Shown here: one piece after another, positions 57,601 through 64,000 of the stretch
Layout: each line of letters starts with the position of its first letter
Numbering within the stretch: the first letter of the stretch is position 1
Assembly (NCBI RefSeq): GCF_000526215.1
Contig: NZ_JAFQ01000004.1
Span: forward strand, 3,906,001 to 3,970,000
DNA: 64,000 bases
Direction: 5' to 3'
Source: Nocardia sp. BMG51109
GTDB taxonomy: Bacteria; Actinomycetota; Actinomycetes; Mycobacteriales; Mycobacteriaceae
The notes under the pieces: generated by a model
Database searches by the model: none
What the model was told of the DNA's origin: nothing
What the model saw: the letters and a program-made list of their open reading frames with translations, nothing else
Program-made: the position numbers and the translations under genes

Positions 57601-60600
57601 CCGGGTACCGAGTGCGAACGGGTGCTGGCGGAGTTGTTCGCCGAGGTCCTGGGCGTGGAACGGGTGGGTGTGGACGATGGCTTCTTCGAGTTGGGCGGGG
57701 ACAGCATTCGTTCGATCCAGGTGGTGTCGCGGGCGCGGGCATCGGGTGTCGTGCTGAGTCCGCGGCAGGTGTTCGAATGCCGGACGGTGGCGGCGTTGGC
57801 CGCGGTGGCCGTCGAGCGTGAGCCGGTGGCCGCGTTGGCCGACGACGGGGCGGGCTGGATGCCGTTGTTACCGGCCGCTCGGTTCGTGCGCGAGTTCGGT
57901 GGCGGTTTCGAGCGTTTCAACCAGTCGATGGTGCTGGATCTGCCCGTGGGTGTGGATCGGGCCGATCTGGTGGCGACGTTGACGGCGGTGATCGATCGCC
58001 ATGATGTGTTGCGGGCGCGGCTGGTTGACGACGCGCGGGGTGCCGGGCTCGATATCGCGCCGGTGGGGGCGGTCGATGTGGATCGATTGCTGCATCGCGT
58101 CGAGTCGGCCGAGGCGGGTGCGATCGGCCCGGAGCTCGAGGCAGCGGTCGCCCGGTTGGCCCCGGCGGCGGGCGTGATGGCGCAGTTCGTGTGGTTCGAT
58201 GCCGGGCCGGCGCGGGCGGGCCGATTGGCGATCGTGGCGCATCATCTGGTGGTCGACGGCGTGTCCTGGCGAATCCTGTTGCCCGACTTGGCATCCGCGT
58301 GGCAACGGGTATCGTCCGGTGGCACTTCCGAAGCGGCGGCGGAGACGCCGCCGAGGACCGGCACGTCGATGGGACAGTGGGCGCGGAGGCTGGTCGAGCA
58401 GGCGTCCGCACCGGAACTGGTGGAGCAGTTGCCCTGGTGGCGTTCGGTTCTCGACGGGCCCGATCCGATGCTGGGCTCTCGGCCGCTGGATCCGGCGGTC
58501 GATGTGATGGGGACCGTGGACTCGGTGGTCGTCGAGGTTCCCCCGACGGTGACCGAGGCGTTGTTGACGACGCTGCCCGCGGTCTTCCACGGCGGGGTCG
58601 AGGACGGGTTGCTGGCGGCGCTCGCGGTGGCGGTGGCGCACCGGCGTCGAATCAGAGGTGCGCCCGAGGAATCGGTGCTGATCCGAGCGGAGGGCCACGG
58701 GCGCGAGGAGGAGATCGTTCCCGGCGCCGACCTGTCGCACACCGTCGGCTGGTTCACGAGCGTGTTCCCGGTGCGGTTGCGTGCTGCCGCGGAGTCGTGG
58801 GACGAGATCTGCGCGGGTGGTCCGGCGGCGGGGGTTCTGGTCAAGTCGGTGAAGGAGCAGTTGCGTGCGGTTCCGGGTAAGGGGCTCGGGTTCGGGTTGT
58901 TGCGGTACCTGAATCCGGAAACCGCTGCTGTGCTACAAGGGTTTTCGACCGGTCAGATCGGTTTCAACTACCTGGGCCGGTTCACGTCGGCGGATCTTCT
59001 GCCGCAGCGGCTGCAAGGAGCCGGCTGGACCCCGTCCCGCGACGGTGCGGGATCCGCCGCGGCACCGGACCCGGCAATGCCGGCCATGTCGGTACTGGAC
59101 ATCACCATGATGGTGGTCGACACCGACAAAGGTCCGGTATTGCGAGCGCTATTCGCGGCACCCACCGGAGTGCTGGAGACGACCGAGGCGGAGAGTCTCG
59201 CCCGGTCGTGGCGGGACGCGGTCGGAGGCTTGGCCGAGCACGCCTCGATGCAGGGTGCGGGTGGCCGGACGCCGTCGGATTTCGGGTTGGTGCGGCTGGA
59301 GCAGGGGGAGATCGAGGTATTCGAGGGCCGCTATCCGGGGTTGCTGGATGTGTGGCCGTTGACCTCGATGCAGTCCGGGTTGTTGTTCCATCGGGCGATG
59401 GCGGGCAACGGTTTCGACGCCTATCACATGCAGGTGGTGTTCGGATTTGCCGGGCGGGTGGATCCGGCCCGGATGCGAGCGGCCGGTCAAGGGTTACTGA
59501 ACCGGTATGCGAATCTCCGGGTCGGATTCACCGACGATGCTCGCGGTGTCCCGGTTCAGGTAGTTGTCGAGAATGTCGAATTGCCCTGGCGTGTGGTGGA
59601 TTTGCGTGATCTGGACGAGGTGGATCGCGGTGTGGCGTTGGAGCGGTTGCTGGTCGAGGATCGCGATGCGCATTTCGATGTGGCCGTTCCGCCGTTGTTG
59701 CGGTTCATGCTCGTGGTGCTGACGGAGCAGCGGTCGGAATTGGTGTTCACCGCGCATCACGCACTGCTGGACGGCTGGTCGTTGCCACTGCTGATGAAGG
59801 ACTTGTTGCTCCTGTACGGCTCCGGCGGTGCCGCCTTGCCGCCGGTGCCCGATTACCGGGAGTTCCTGAAGTGGTTGGGCCGCCAGGATTTTCACGCCGG
59901 TGTGGAGGCGTGGATCGAGGAACTCGAAGGGGTGGGGGAACCCACCCTGCTCGCCGGCGCGGCCGGCAACGCCGATGGCGCCGCCCGGCCCGGAGTCGAG
60001 CGGGTCGAGGTGCCGTTGACAGCGGAGACGGCCTCGGCACTGAGCAGGAGGACCGGCGCACTCGGGGTCACGCTGAACACCATCGTGCAGGCAGCATGGG
60101 GCATTCTGCTGGGCGCGTCGACCGGTCGTCGTGATGTGGTTGCCGGTGCGACTGTTTCGGGTCGTCCGCCCGCGATCGCGGGTGTGGATTCGATGGTGGG
60201 GCTGTTCATCAATACCGTGCCCGTGCGCGTGCGGTTCGGGCCTCACGACACCCTCGGCGGCCTGCTGACAAGCCTGCAAGCCCGGCAGGCTGCCTTGCTG
60301 GATCATCATCATGTCGGCTTGAGCGATATTCATCAGGCGGTCGGTCTCGGCGTCCTGTTCGACACGCTCATCGGTTTCGAGTCGTACCCCGTCGACCGGA
60401 CCGGGATCGCCGACGCCCTCACGGCCGGCGGCATCGCCCTCACCGACCTGCGCCCTGAAGCACCCACGCACTATCCCCTGACGGTCGTTGCGGGCGCCGC
60501 GCCCGATCTGGAACTGCGACTCGAATATCGCACCGACGTCTTCGATCGGTCCGCGGTCGAGGCGATGGCGGATCGGCTGGTGCGGATTCTGCGGCAGGTG

Positions 60601-63600
60601 GTGTCGGATCCGGGTGTCGCGGTCGGTTCCATCGATGTTCTCGGTGCGGACGAGCGCGAGTTGGTGTTGCGCCGGTGGAACGAGACGGCTCTGGAGGTGC
60701 CCGACGCCACGGTGGTCGACTTGTTCGAGGCGCGGGCCGCCGCGAACCCGGAGGCGATCGCTGTGGTTTGTGGCGATGCGGAGGCGTCGTACCGAGAGCT
60801 CGAGGCCCGGGCGGATCTGCTTGCGCGGGTGCTGATCTCGCGTGGCGTCGAGCCGGACTCGGTTGTCGCGGTGGCGTTGCCGCGGTCGGTGGAGCTGATT
60901 GTGGCGTTGCTCGCCGTGTTGAAGGCCGGTGGCGGGTATCTGCCGATCGATCCGGCGTATCCCTCGGATCGGCTCGCGTTCATTCTGGCCGACGCGGCCC
61001 CGGTGGCTCTCGTGACCGACTCTACTACCGTAAAACTGTTGCCGCACAATGCTATATCGCAGGTCTGCCTCGATGCCCTCGAGGTGACCGGCGCAGAGAA
61101 CCGGACCGGCCTCGATCCGCTCGCCAGGGTCCGGCCCGAGAATCTGGCGTACGTGATCTATACCTCGGGGTCGACGGGTGTACCGAAAGGTGTTGGTATC
61201 ACTCACCGCAACGTGGTGAACCTGATCACCCAGGCGTGGTCGGTGGGCACCGAGGACCGGGTGCTGGTGCATTCGTCGGTGGCGTTCGACGCGTCGACGT
61301 ACGAGATGTGGCCCGCATTGTGCGGCGGCGCGACCGTGGTGGTGGCGGGCGAGCTGCGTTCGGATCCGGCGGAGATCGCGCGACTGGCCGAGTCGTGGTC
61401 GGTCACGAAACTGTTCGCGACGCCGCCGTTGTTGTCGGCATTGGCCGATCACCTGAAGTCGCTGCCGGGCAATGCCTTCGAGAGCGTCACCCAGGTGAAC
61501 ACCGGAGCCGACTCGCTCCCCGCAGAACTCGTGGACGCCATCCGAACCGCGTGCCCGGGTACTCGGGTCGACAATCTCTACGGCCCGACCGAGGCGACGG
61601 TCGACGTCACGGCGCTGGTCGTGCCCGAGGCGGTAGCGGGTGCCGTGGTTCCGATCGGTGCCCCCGTGGCCAATACCCGGGTGTACGTGTTGGATCCGTG
61701 GCTGGCACCGGTCCCGGTGGGGGTCCGGGGAGAGCTGTATGTAGCGGGCGCACAGTTGGCGCGAGGGTATCGCGGACGGGCGGGATTGACCGCGGCGAGG
61801 TTTGTTGCCGACCCGTTCGATCCGGCCGGTGGCCGGTTGTATCGCACGGGTGATGTGGTGCGGTGGAATGCCGGTGGACAGTTGGAGTTCGTGGGTCGTG
61901 CCGATGATCAGGTGAAGGTGCGTGGTTTCCGGGTCGAGCCGGGTGAGGTGGAATCTGTTCTGGGGCAGCATCCTTCGGTGTCACAAGCCGTCGTGACAGC
62001 CCGTGACGGCGGCAGCGGCGGCAAGCAGCTGATCGGCTACGTAGTTCCCGGCCCCGCCTGCGACGGCCTCGCGGGCGCGGCAGAACTCGACGGGGTACAG
62101 GTCCGTGAGTTCGTCTCGGAGCGGTTGCCCGACTTCATGGTGCCCGCGGCGGTGATGGTGATCGAATCGGTGCCGTTGACCGCGAACGGGAAGGTGGACC
62201 GAAAAGCGCTGCCGGAGCCGGAGTTCGGCTCACCGGCGGGGTACCGGGCGCCGCGGTCGGACGTCGAGCGAGCATTGGCGGGAGCGTTCGCCGAGGTCCT
62301 GGGTGTGGACCGGGTGGGTGTGGACGACGGTTTCTTCGAGCTGGGCGGGGACAGCATTCGGTCGATCCAGGTGGTGTCGCGGGCACGGGCGCTGGGTGTC
62401 GTGGTCAGCCCGCGTGAGGTGTTCGAGTGCCGGACGGTCGCGGCGCTGGCGGCGGTGGCCGACGGGCGCGGCGTGGGTTCGGCGCTGGAAGAGTTGGCCG
62501 GTGCCGGCGTGGGGTGGATGCCGTTGCTGCCGGTGGCGCGGTTCGTGCGTGAGTTGGGTGCCGGTTTCGAGCGTTTCGGTCAGTCGATGGTGCTGGATCT
62601 GCCGGTGGGTGTGCATCGGGCGGATCTGGTGGCGACGTTGACGGCGGTGATGCATCGTCACGATGCGTTGCGGGCGCGGTTGGTCGACGACGACCGGGGT
62701 GCGGGCCTCGATGTCGCACCGGCGGAGGCGGTGGATGTCGGGCAGTTGGTGCGGCGCATCGAGATTGCCGGTCCCCGGCAAGAAGTCGGCGTGATCGGCT
62801 CGGAGCTGGAGGCGGCGGTCGCTCGGTTGGCCCCGGCGTCCGGGGTGATGGTGCAGTTCGTCTGGTTCGATCCGGGGCCCGAACGAGCCGGCCGGCTGGG
62901 GATCGTCGCGCATCATCTGGTGGTCGACGGTGTGTCGTGGCGGATTCTGTTGCCCGACTTGGCCTCCGCGTGGCAGGCGGGGTCGGCGTCGGCCTTGGCG
63001 GCGACAGGGACGTCGATGCGCCGGTGGGCGCACGGGCTGGCCGAAGAAGCGAACCGGCCGGACCGGGTGGCGGAGTTGTCGTGGTGGCGTTCGGTTCTCG
63101 ACGGGCCCGATCCCGTCTTGGGTAGCAGGGCATTGGATCCGGTCACCGATGTCATGGGGACCGTGGACTCCGTGGTCGTCGAGGTGCCTGCCGACGTGAC
63201 CGAGGCGTTGCTGACGACCCTGCCCGCGGTGTTCCACGGCGGGGTCGAGGACGGGTTGCTGGCGGCCTTGACCGCCGCGGTGACTCGCCGGCGTCACGCG
63301 CGCGGTGTGGATGAGGAATCGGTGCTGATCCGATTGGAGGGCCACGGTCGCGAGGAAGACACCGTGCCCGGCGCCGATCTGTCGAACACCGTGGGCTGGT
63401 TCACCAGCATGTTCCCCGTACGGTTGCGCGCAGCGGCGACGGAGTGGGATCAGCTGTGCGCGGGTGGTCCGGCGGCGGGGGTTCTGGTCAAGTCGGTGAA
63501 GGAGCAGTTGCGTGCGGTTCCGGGTAAGGGGATCGGGTTCGGGTTGTTGCGGTATCTGAATCCGGAGACCGCTGTTGTGCTGCAAGGTTTTTCGACCGGA

Positions 63601-64000
63601 CAGATAGGCTTCAACTATCTCGGCAGGTTCACCTCGGCGGATCTTCTGCCGCAACGACTGCAAGGAGCCGGCTGGACACCCGCGGTCGATGCGGAACAGC
63701 TGATCACGCCCTCGGATCCGGCGTTGTCGGCGATGCCCGCGATGTCGGCGCTGACTGTGAACGCGATGGTGATCGACACCGGCGAGGGGCCGGTATTGCA
63801 GGCGGTGTTCGCCGCACCTGCGGGCGTGCTGGGGCGGGCCGAGGTGGAGGATCTGGCCGGGCTGTGGCGGGACGCGGTGGCGGGCTTGGCCCGGCACGCG
63901 GCGACTTCGGGCGCGGGCGGCCGGACGCCGTCGGATTTTGCGCTGGTAGAGCTGGGGCAGGGGGATATTGAGGTGTTGGAGGGGCGCTATCCGGGGTTGG
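51484..64000 (+). CDS. Nonribosomal peptide synthetase, at least three modules with two epimerases (3' truncated by window edge)
   Basis: It starts at the GTG of GTGA, overlapping the stop of the first NRPS, and opens directly with the C-domain motif [10 protein letters not shown], so it has no N-terminal docking extension. 4172 residues are visible and the frame is open to the window end. Order: C-A-T, C-A-T-E, C-A-T-E, C... C motifs lie at residues 129, 1188 and 2758; A cores at 606, 1677 and 3226; carrier serines S1006 (GGHS), S2074 and S3624 (GGDS, the form that precedes epimerases). E-domain [10 protein letters not shown] lies at 2253 and 3810. Motif positions stay in one frame throughout. 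Confidence 0.92.
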   Translation, partial: MIPLSFAQRRLWFIHRVEGPSATYNMPVAIRLTGAFDASAFAAAVGDVVARHESLRTIFVEVDGVPAQQVLDAGSVEPPVTIVDVPPAELDATVAEAARYRFDLSTRIPIRVTVMRCGTDDYVVLLLIHHIAGDGWSMAPLLRDLSVAYTAGVEGRVPEWEPLPVQYVDYTLWQRELLGSSDDRDSVVSQQFEYWRRELAGLPEQLRLPTDRPRPRVASHDGDVVVFAIERDVRAAVERLASGSGATVSMVLQSALAVLLFKLGAGEDIPIGAPIAGRTDEDLNDLVGFFVNTWVLRTEVVPAAAFREIVGRVRAKALAAYENQDIPFELLVELLNPARSAAHHPLFQVLLSFQNNAVPTLELPGVALEPYALDMRTSRFDLSFNIGDTPGGWDVHIEYATDLFDRSTVETMAARWARILRLVVSDPDAAVGSIDVLDTDERDLVLRRWNETALEVPDRTVVGLFEARVAAVPDAVAVVSGDTEVTYRELDARAACLARVLVSRGVGPDAVVAVALPRSADLLVALVGVLKAGGGYLPIDPAYPSDRLAFILADAEPVVVVTDADIAKLLPCTTIPHCHLDTLDVGEVNGVGSAVVRPGNLAYLIYTSGSTGVPKGVGITHRNVVSLVSQAWSAGVGDRVLVHSSVAFDASTYEIWPALCGGATLVVAGEQRSDPAEIVRLVESRSVTKLFATPALLSALVDHLESLPGNAFESVGQVNTGADALGAGLVDAVRSRCGDLRIDNLYGPTEATVDVTALVVPETVSGVVPIGAPVANTQAYVLDSWLTPVPVGVPGELYVASAQLARGYHGRAASTAARFVADPFDSVGGRLYRTGDVVRWNASGLLEFVGRADDQVKIRGFRVEPGEVENLLAQHPSVSRAVVTAHDAAGDKQLIGYVVPDRTGSAGRNGSADGGDLDGSEVRRWVGERLPDFMVPAVVMVVDSVPLTANGKVDRRGLPVPEFSSSVEYRAPGSEQERALAEVFAEILGRDRVGVDDNFFALGGHSLLATRLVSRIRAVLGVEVPIRTVFDAPTVAQLVTRLDAGVRVRPMLRARPRPDVVPLSFAQRRLWFIHWLEGPAATYNMPVTARLHGTLDVPAFAAAVGDLVARHESLRTIFVDTEGTPAQRVLDAGSVEAPVTVADVDPDHVDAAVAEAVRYGFDLSSEIPVRTTVFRHGENECVLVLLIHHIAGDGWSAAALLRDLSVAYTARVEGRAPEWEPLSVQYVDYTLWQRELLGSSDDPGSVLSRQFEYWRRELAGLPEQLRLPMDRPRPRVASHDGDVVVFAIDPDVRVAVERLAAAEGATVSMVLQSALAVLLFKLGAGEDIPIGSPIAGRTDEALNDLVGFFVNTWVLRANLTPGESFADVVGQVRAKALAAYENQDVPFELLVELLNPVRSAAYHPLFQVSLAFQNNTLPTLELPGVGIEPCPAATATSRFDLFFNIADAPAGREWSALVEYATELFDRSTVEAMAARWVCLLRSVVSAPDAPVGSIDVLVRDEREQVLRRWNDTTAEVLDTTLTELFEARVAATPDALAVVCGDTELTYRVLDARADRLARELISRGVGPDTVVAVVLPRSVGLLVAFAGVLKAGGAYLPIDPAYPSDRLAFMLADAAPAAVVTDSATAKLLPDTAIPHLDIDSSGIDGTRDINDVRDRSGSNRTLAVRPENLAYVIYTSGSTGVPKAVGVTHRNVVNLVSQAWSVCPGDRVLVHSSVTFDASAYEMWPALCGGAVLVVAGEQRWDPAEIVRLVESRSVTRLFATPPLLSALLDHVESVPGEPLRSLTRVLAGGAEVTAAVVRRLSAQCAGVRVVNGYGPTETTVCVTDYEVAGDAEGVVPIGCPLGNVRVFVLDSWLTPVPLGVAGELYVAGVQLARGYRGRAALTAARFVADPFDPAGGGRLYRTGDVVRWSSGGLLEFVGRADDQVKVRGFRVEPGEVESTLAQHPSVRQAVVVARETDSGDKQLIGYVAAGRPEPAQNGAELDGSEMRRWLAERLPDFMVPAAVTVIESVPLTANGKVDRGKLPVPEFASPVGYRAPGTECERVLAELFAEVLGVERVGVDDGFFELGGDSIRSIQVVSRARASGVVLSPRQVFECRTVAALAAVAVEREPVAALADDGAGWMPLLPAARFVREFGGGFERFNQSMVLDLPVGVDRADLVATLTAVIDRHDVLRARLVDDARGAGLDIAPVGAVDVDRLLHRVESAEAGAIGPELEAAVARLAPAAGVMAQFVWFDAGPARAGRLAIVAHHLVVDGVSWRILLPDLASAWQRVSSGGTSEAAAETPPRTGTSMGQWARRLVEQASAPELVEQLPWWRSVLDGPDPMLGSRPLDPAVDVMGTVDSVVVEVPPTVTEALLTTLPAVFHGGVEDGLLAALAVAVAHRRRIRGAPEESVLIRAEGHGREEEIVPGADLSHTVGWFTSVFPVRLRAAAESWDEICAGGPAAGVLVKSVKEQLRAVPGKGLGFGLLRYLNPETAAVLQGFSTGQIGFNYLGRFTSADLLPQRLQGAGWTPSRDGAGSAAAPDPAMPAMSVLDITMMVVDTDKGPVLRALFAAPTGVLETTEAESLARSWRDAVGGLAEHASMQGAGGRTPSDFGLVRLEQGEIEVFEGRYPGLLDVWPLTSMQSGLLFHRAMAGNGFDAYHMQVVFGFAGRVDPARMRAAGQGLLNRYANLRVGFTDDARGVPVQVVVENVELPWRVVDLRDLDEVDRGVALERLLVEDRDAHFDVAVPPLLRFMLVVLTEQRSELVFTAHHALLDGWSLPLLMKDLLLLYGSGGAALPPVPDYREFLKWLGRQDFHAGVEAWIEELEGVGEPTLLAGAAGNADGAARPGVERVEVPLTAETASALSRRTGALGVTLNTIVQAAWGILLGASTGRRDVVAGATVSGRPPAIAGVDSMVGLFINTVPVRVRFGPHDTLGGLLTSLQARQAALLDHHHVGLSDIHQAVGLGVLFDTLIGFESYPVDRTGIADALTAGGIALTDLRPEAPTHYPLTVVAGAAPDLELRLEYRTDVFDRSAVEAMADRLVRILRQVVSDPGVAVGSIDVLGADERELVLRRWNETALEVPDATVVDLFEARAAANPEAIAVVCGDAEASYRELEARADLLARVLISRGVEPDSVVAVALPRSVELIVALLAVLKAGGGYLPIDPAYPSDRLAFILADAAPVALVTDSTTVKLLPHNAISQVCLDALEVTGAENRTGLDPLARVRPENLAYVIYTSGSTGVPKGVGITHRNVVNLITQAWSVGTEDRVLVHSSVAFDASTYEMWPALCGGATVVVAGELRSDPAEIARLAESWSVTKLFATPPLLSALADHLKSLPGNAFESVTQVNTGADSLPAELVDAIRTACPGTRVDNLYGPTEATVDVTALVVPEAVAGAVVPIGAPVANTRVYVLDPWLAPVPVGVRGELYVAGAQLARGYRGRAGLTAARFVADPFDPAGGRLYRTGDVVRWNAGGQLEFVGRADDQVKVRGFRVEPGEVESVLGQHPSVSQAVVTARDGGSGGKQLIGYVVPGPACDGLAGAAELDGVQVREFVSERLPDFMVPAAVMVIESVPLTANGKVDRKALPEPEFGSPAGYRAPRSDVERALAGAFAEVLGVDRVGVDDGFFELGGDSIRSIQVVSRARALGVVVSPREVFECRTVAALAAVADGRGVGSALEELAGAGVGWMPLLPVARFVRELGAGFERFGQSMVLDLPVGVHRADLVATLTAVMHRHDALRARLVDDDRGAGLDVAPAEAVDVGQLVRRIEIAGPRQEVGVIGSELEAAVARLAPASGVMVQFVWFDPGPERAGRLGIVAHHLVVDGVSWRILLPDLASAWQAGSASALAATGTSMRRWAHGLAEEANRPDRVAELSWWRSVLDGPDPVLGSRALDPVTDVMGTVDSVVVEVPADVTEALLTTLPAVFHGGVEDGLLAALTAAVTRRRHARGVDEESVLIRLEGHGREEDTVPGADLSNTVGWFTSMFPVRLRAAATEWDQLCAGGPAAGVLVKSVKEQLRAVPGKGIGFGLLRYLNPETAVVLQGFSTGQIGFNYLGRFTSADLLPQRLQGAGWTPAVDAEQLITPSDPALSAMPAMSALTVNAMVIDTGEGPVLQAVFAAPAGVLGRAEVEDLAGLWRDAVAGLARHAATSGAGGRTPSDFALVELGQGDIEVLEGRYPGL
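54658..59230 (+). other. NRPS module 6: C - A - T - E
   Basis: C motif at 1188; A core at 1677; GGDS carrier Ser S2074; epimerase with [10 protein letters not shown] at 2253. Pocket residues: D-A-Y-F-L-G-G-V-C, hydrophobic type. The residue should be incorporated in D form. The A4 region reads FDASAYEMW, a small variation from the other modules. Confidence 0.75.
59275..63900 (+). other. NRPS module 7: C - A - T - E
   Basis: The C domain begins with [14 protein letters not shown] and HHALLDG at 2758, the form that accepts a D-residue donor, as expected after an epimerase. A core at 3226; carrier Ser S3624; epimerase [10 protein letters not shown] at 3810. Pocket residues D-A-Y-F-N-G-L-V-D match modules 3 and 5, so the same polar residue in D form is expected. 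Confidence 0.75.
63945..64000 (+). other. NRPS module 8: start of another C domain, cut by the window edge
   Basis: After the second epimerase, the sequence repeats the linker seen before module 7 ([13 protein letters not shown]), which there leads into a C domain. The synthetase therefore continues to at least an eighth module. Confidence 0.7.

Overview
The window is high-GC actinobacterial DNA, most likely from a Nocardia-like member of the Mycobacteriales. The clues are a 13E12/DUF222 HNH protein with a mycobacterial-type SOS box at its start, frequent GTG starts and ATGA overlaps, a STAND-WD40 regulator, a SARP regulator and a very large NRPS locus. No transposase, integrase, tRNA, rRNA or CRISPR array was seen.

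Layout. 1-3.2 kb: 3' end of a response-regulator-like gene, then an ATGA-coupled pair on the minus strand (PaaK-like adenylate-forming enzyme and ThiF/E1-like protein). 3.4-7.5 kb: HTH-STAND-WD40 protein and a 52-residue zinc ribbon. 7.5-14.6 kb: a carbohydrate catabolic module built around a divergent promoter carrying repeated GTAC operators. One arm is aldolase, FGGY kinase and CsbX/RbtT-type transporter; the other is DhaK and DhaL, followed by a GntR/UTRA regulator and gluconokinase. The aldolase and the kinases would feed triose phosphates into glycolysis. 14.6-24 kb: a mixed region with two methyltransferases, an erythromycin-esterase-like enzyme next to a decayed flavin monooxygenase, the SOS-box HNH gene, an XRE-TPR regulator, a class I terpene synthase, a PepSY protein and a DUF475/TerC-like membrane protein.

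24.4-33.5 kb: a SLOG/LOG-like Rossmann protein, then four tightly overlapping minus-strand genes: a two-TM protein with a P-loop-like but degenerate segment, a HerA/VirB4-type ATPase, a protein with a long disordered head and a HAD-like core, and a nucleoside hydrolase. The overlaps imply one co-translated unit. This is the best candidate for an undescribed system; its role (defence, conjugation-like or nucleotide signalling) is inference only.

33.9-64 kb: a SARP-NB-ARC activator divergent from two NRPS genes joined by a GTGA overlap. The line reads C-A-T, C-A-T, C-A-MT-T, C-A-MT-T / C-A-T, C-A-T-E, C-A-T-E, C... and runs off the right edge. The first A domain carries an exact threonine code behind what looks like a starter C domain, so an N-acylated, partly N-methylated and partly D-configured peptide starting with Thr is predicted. 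A-domain codes of modules 2-7 alternate between two types. No thioesterase, MbtH protein or acyl-CoA ligase lies inside the window.
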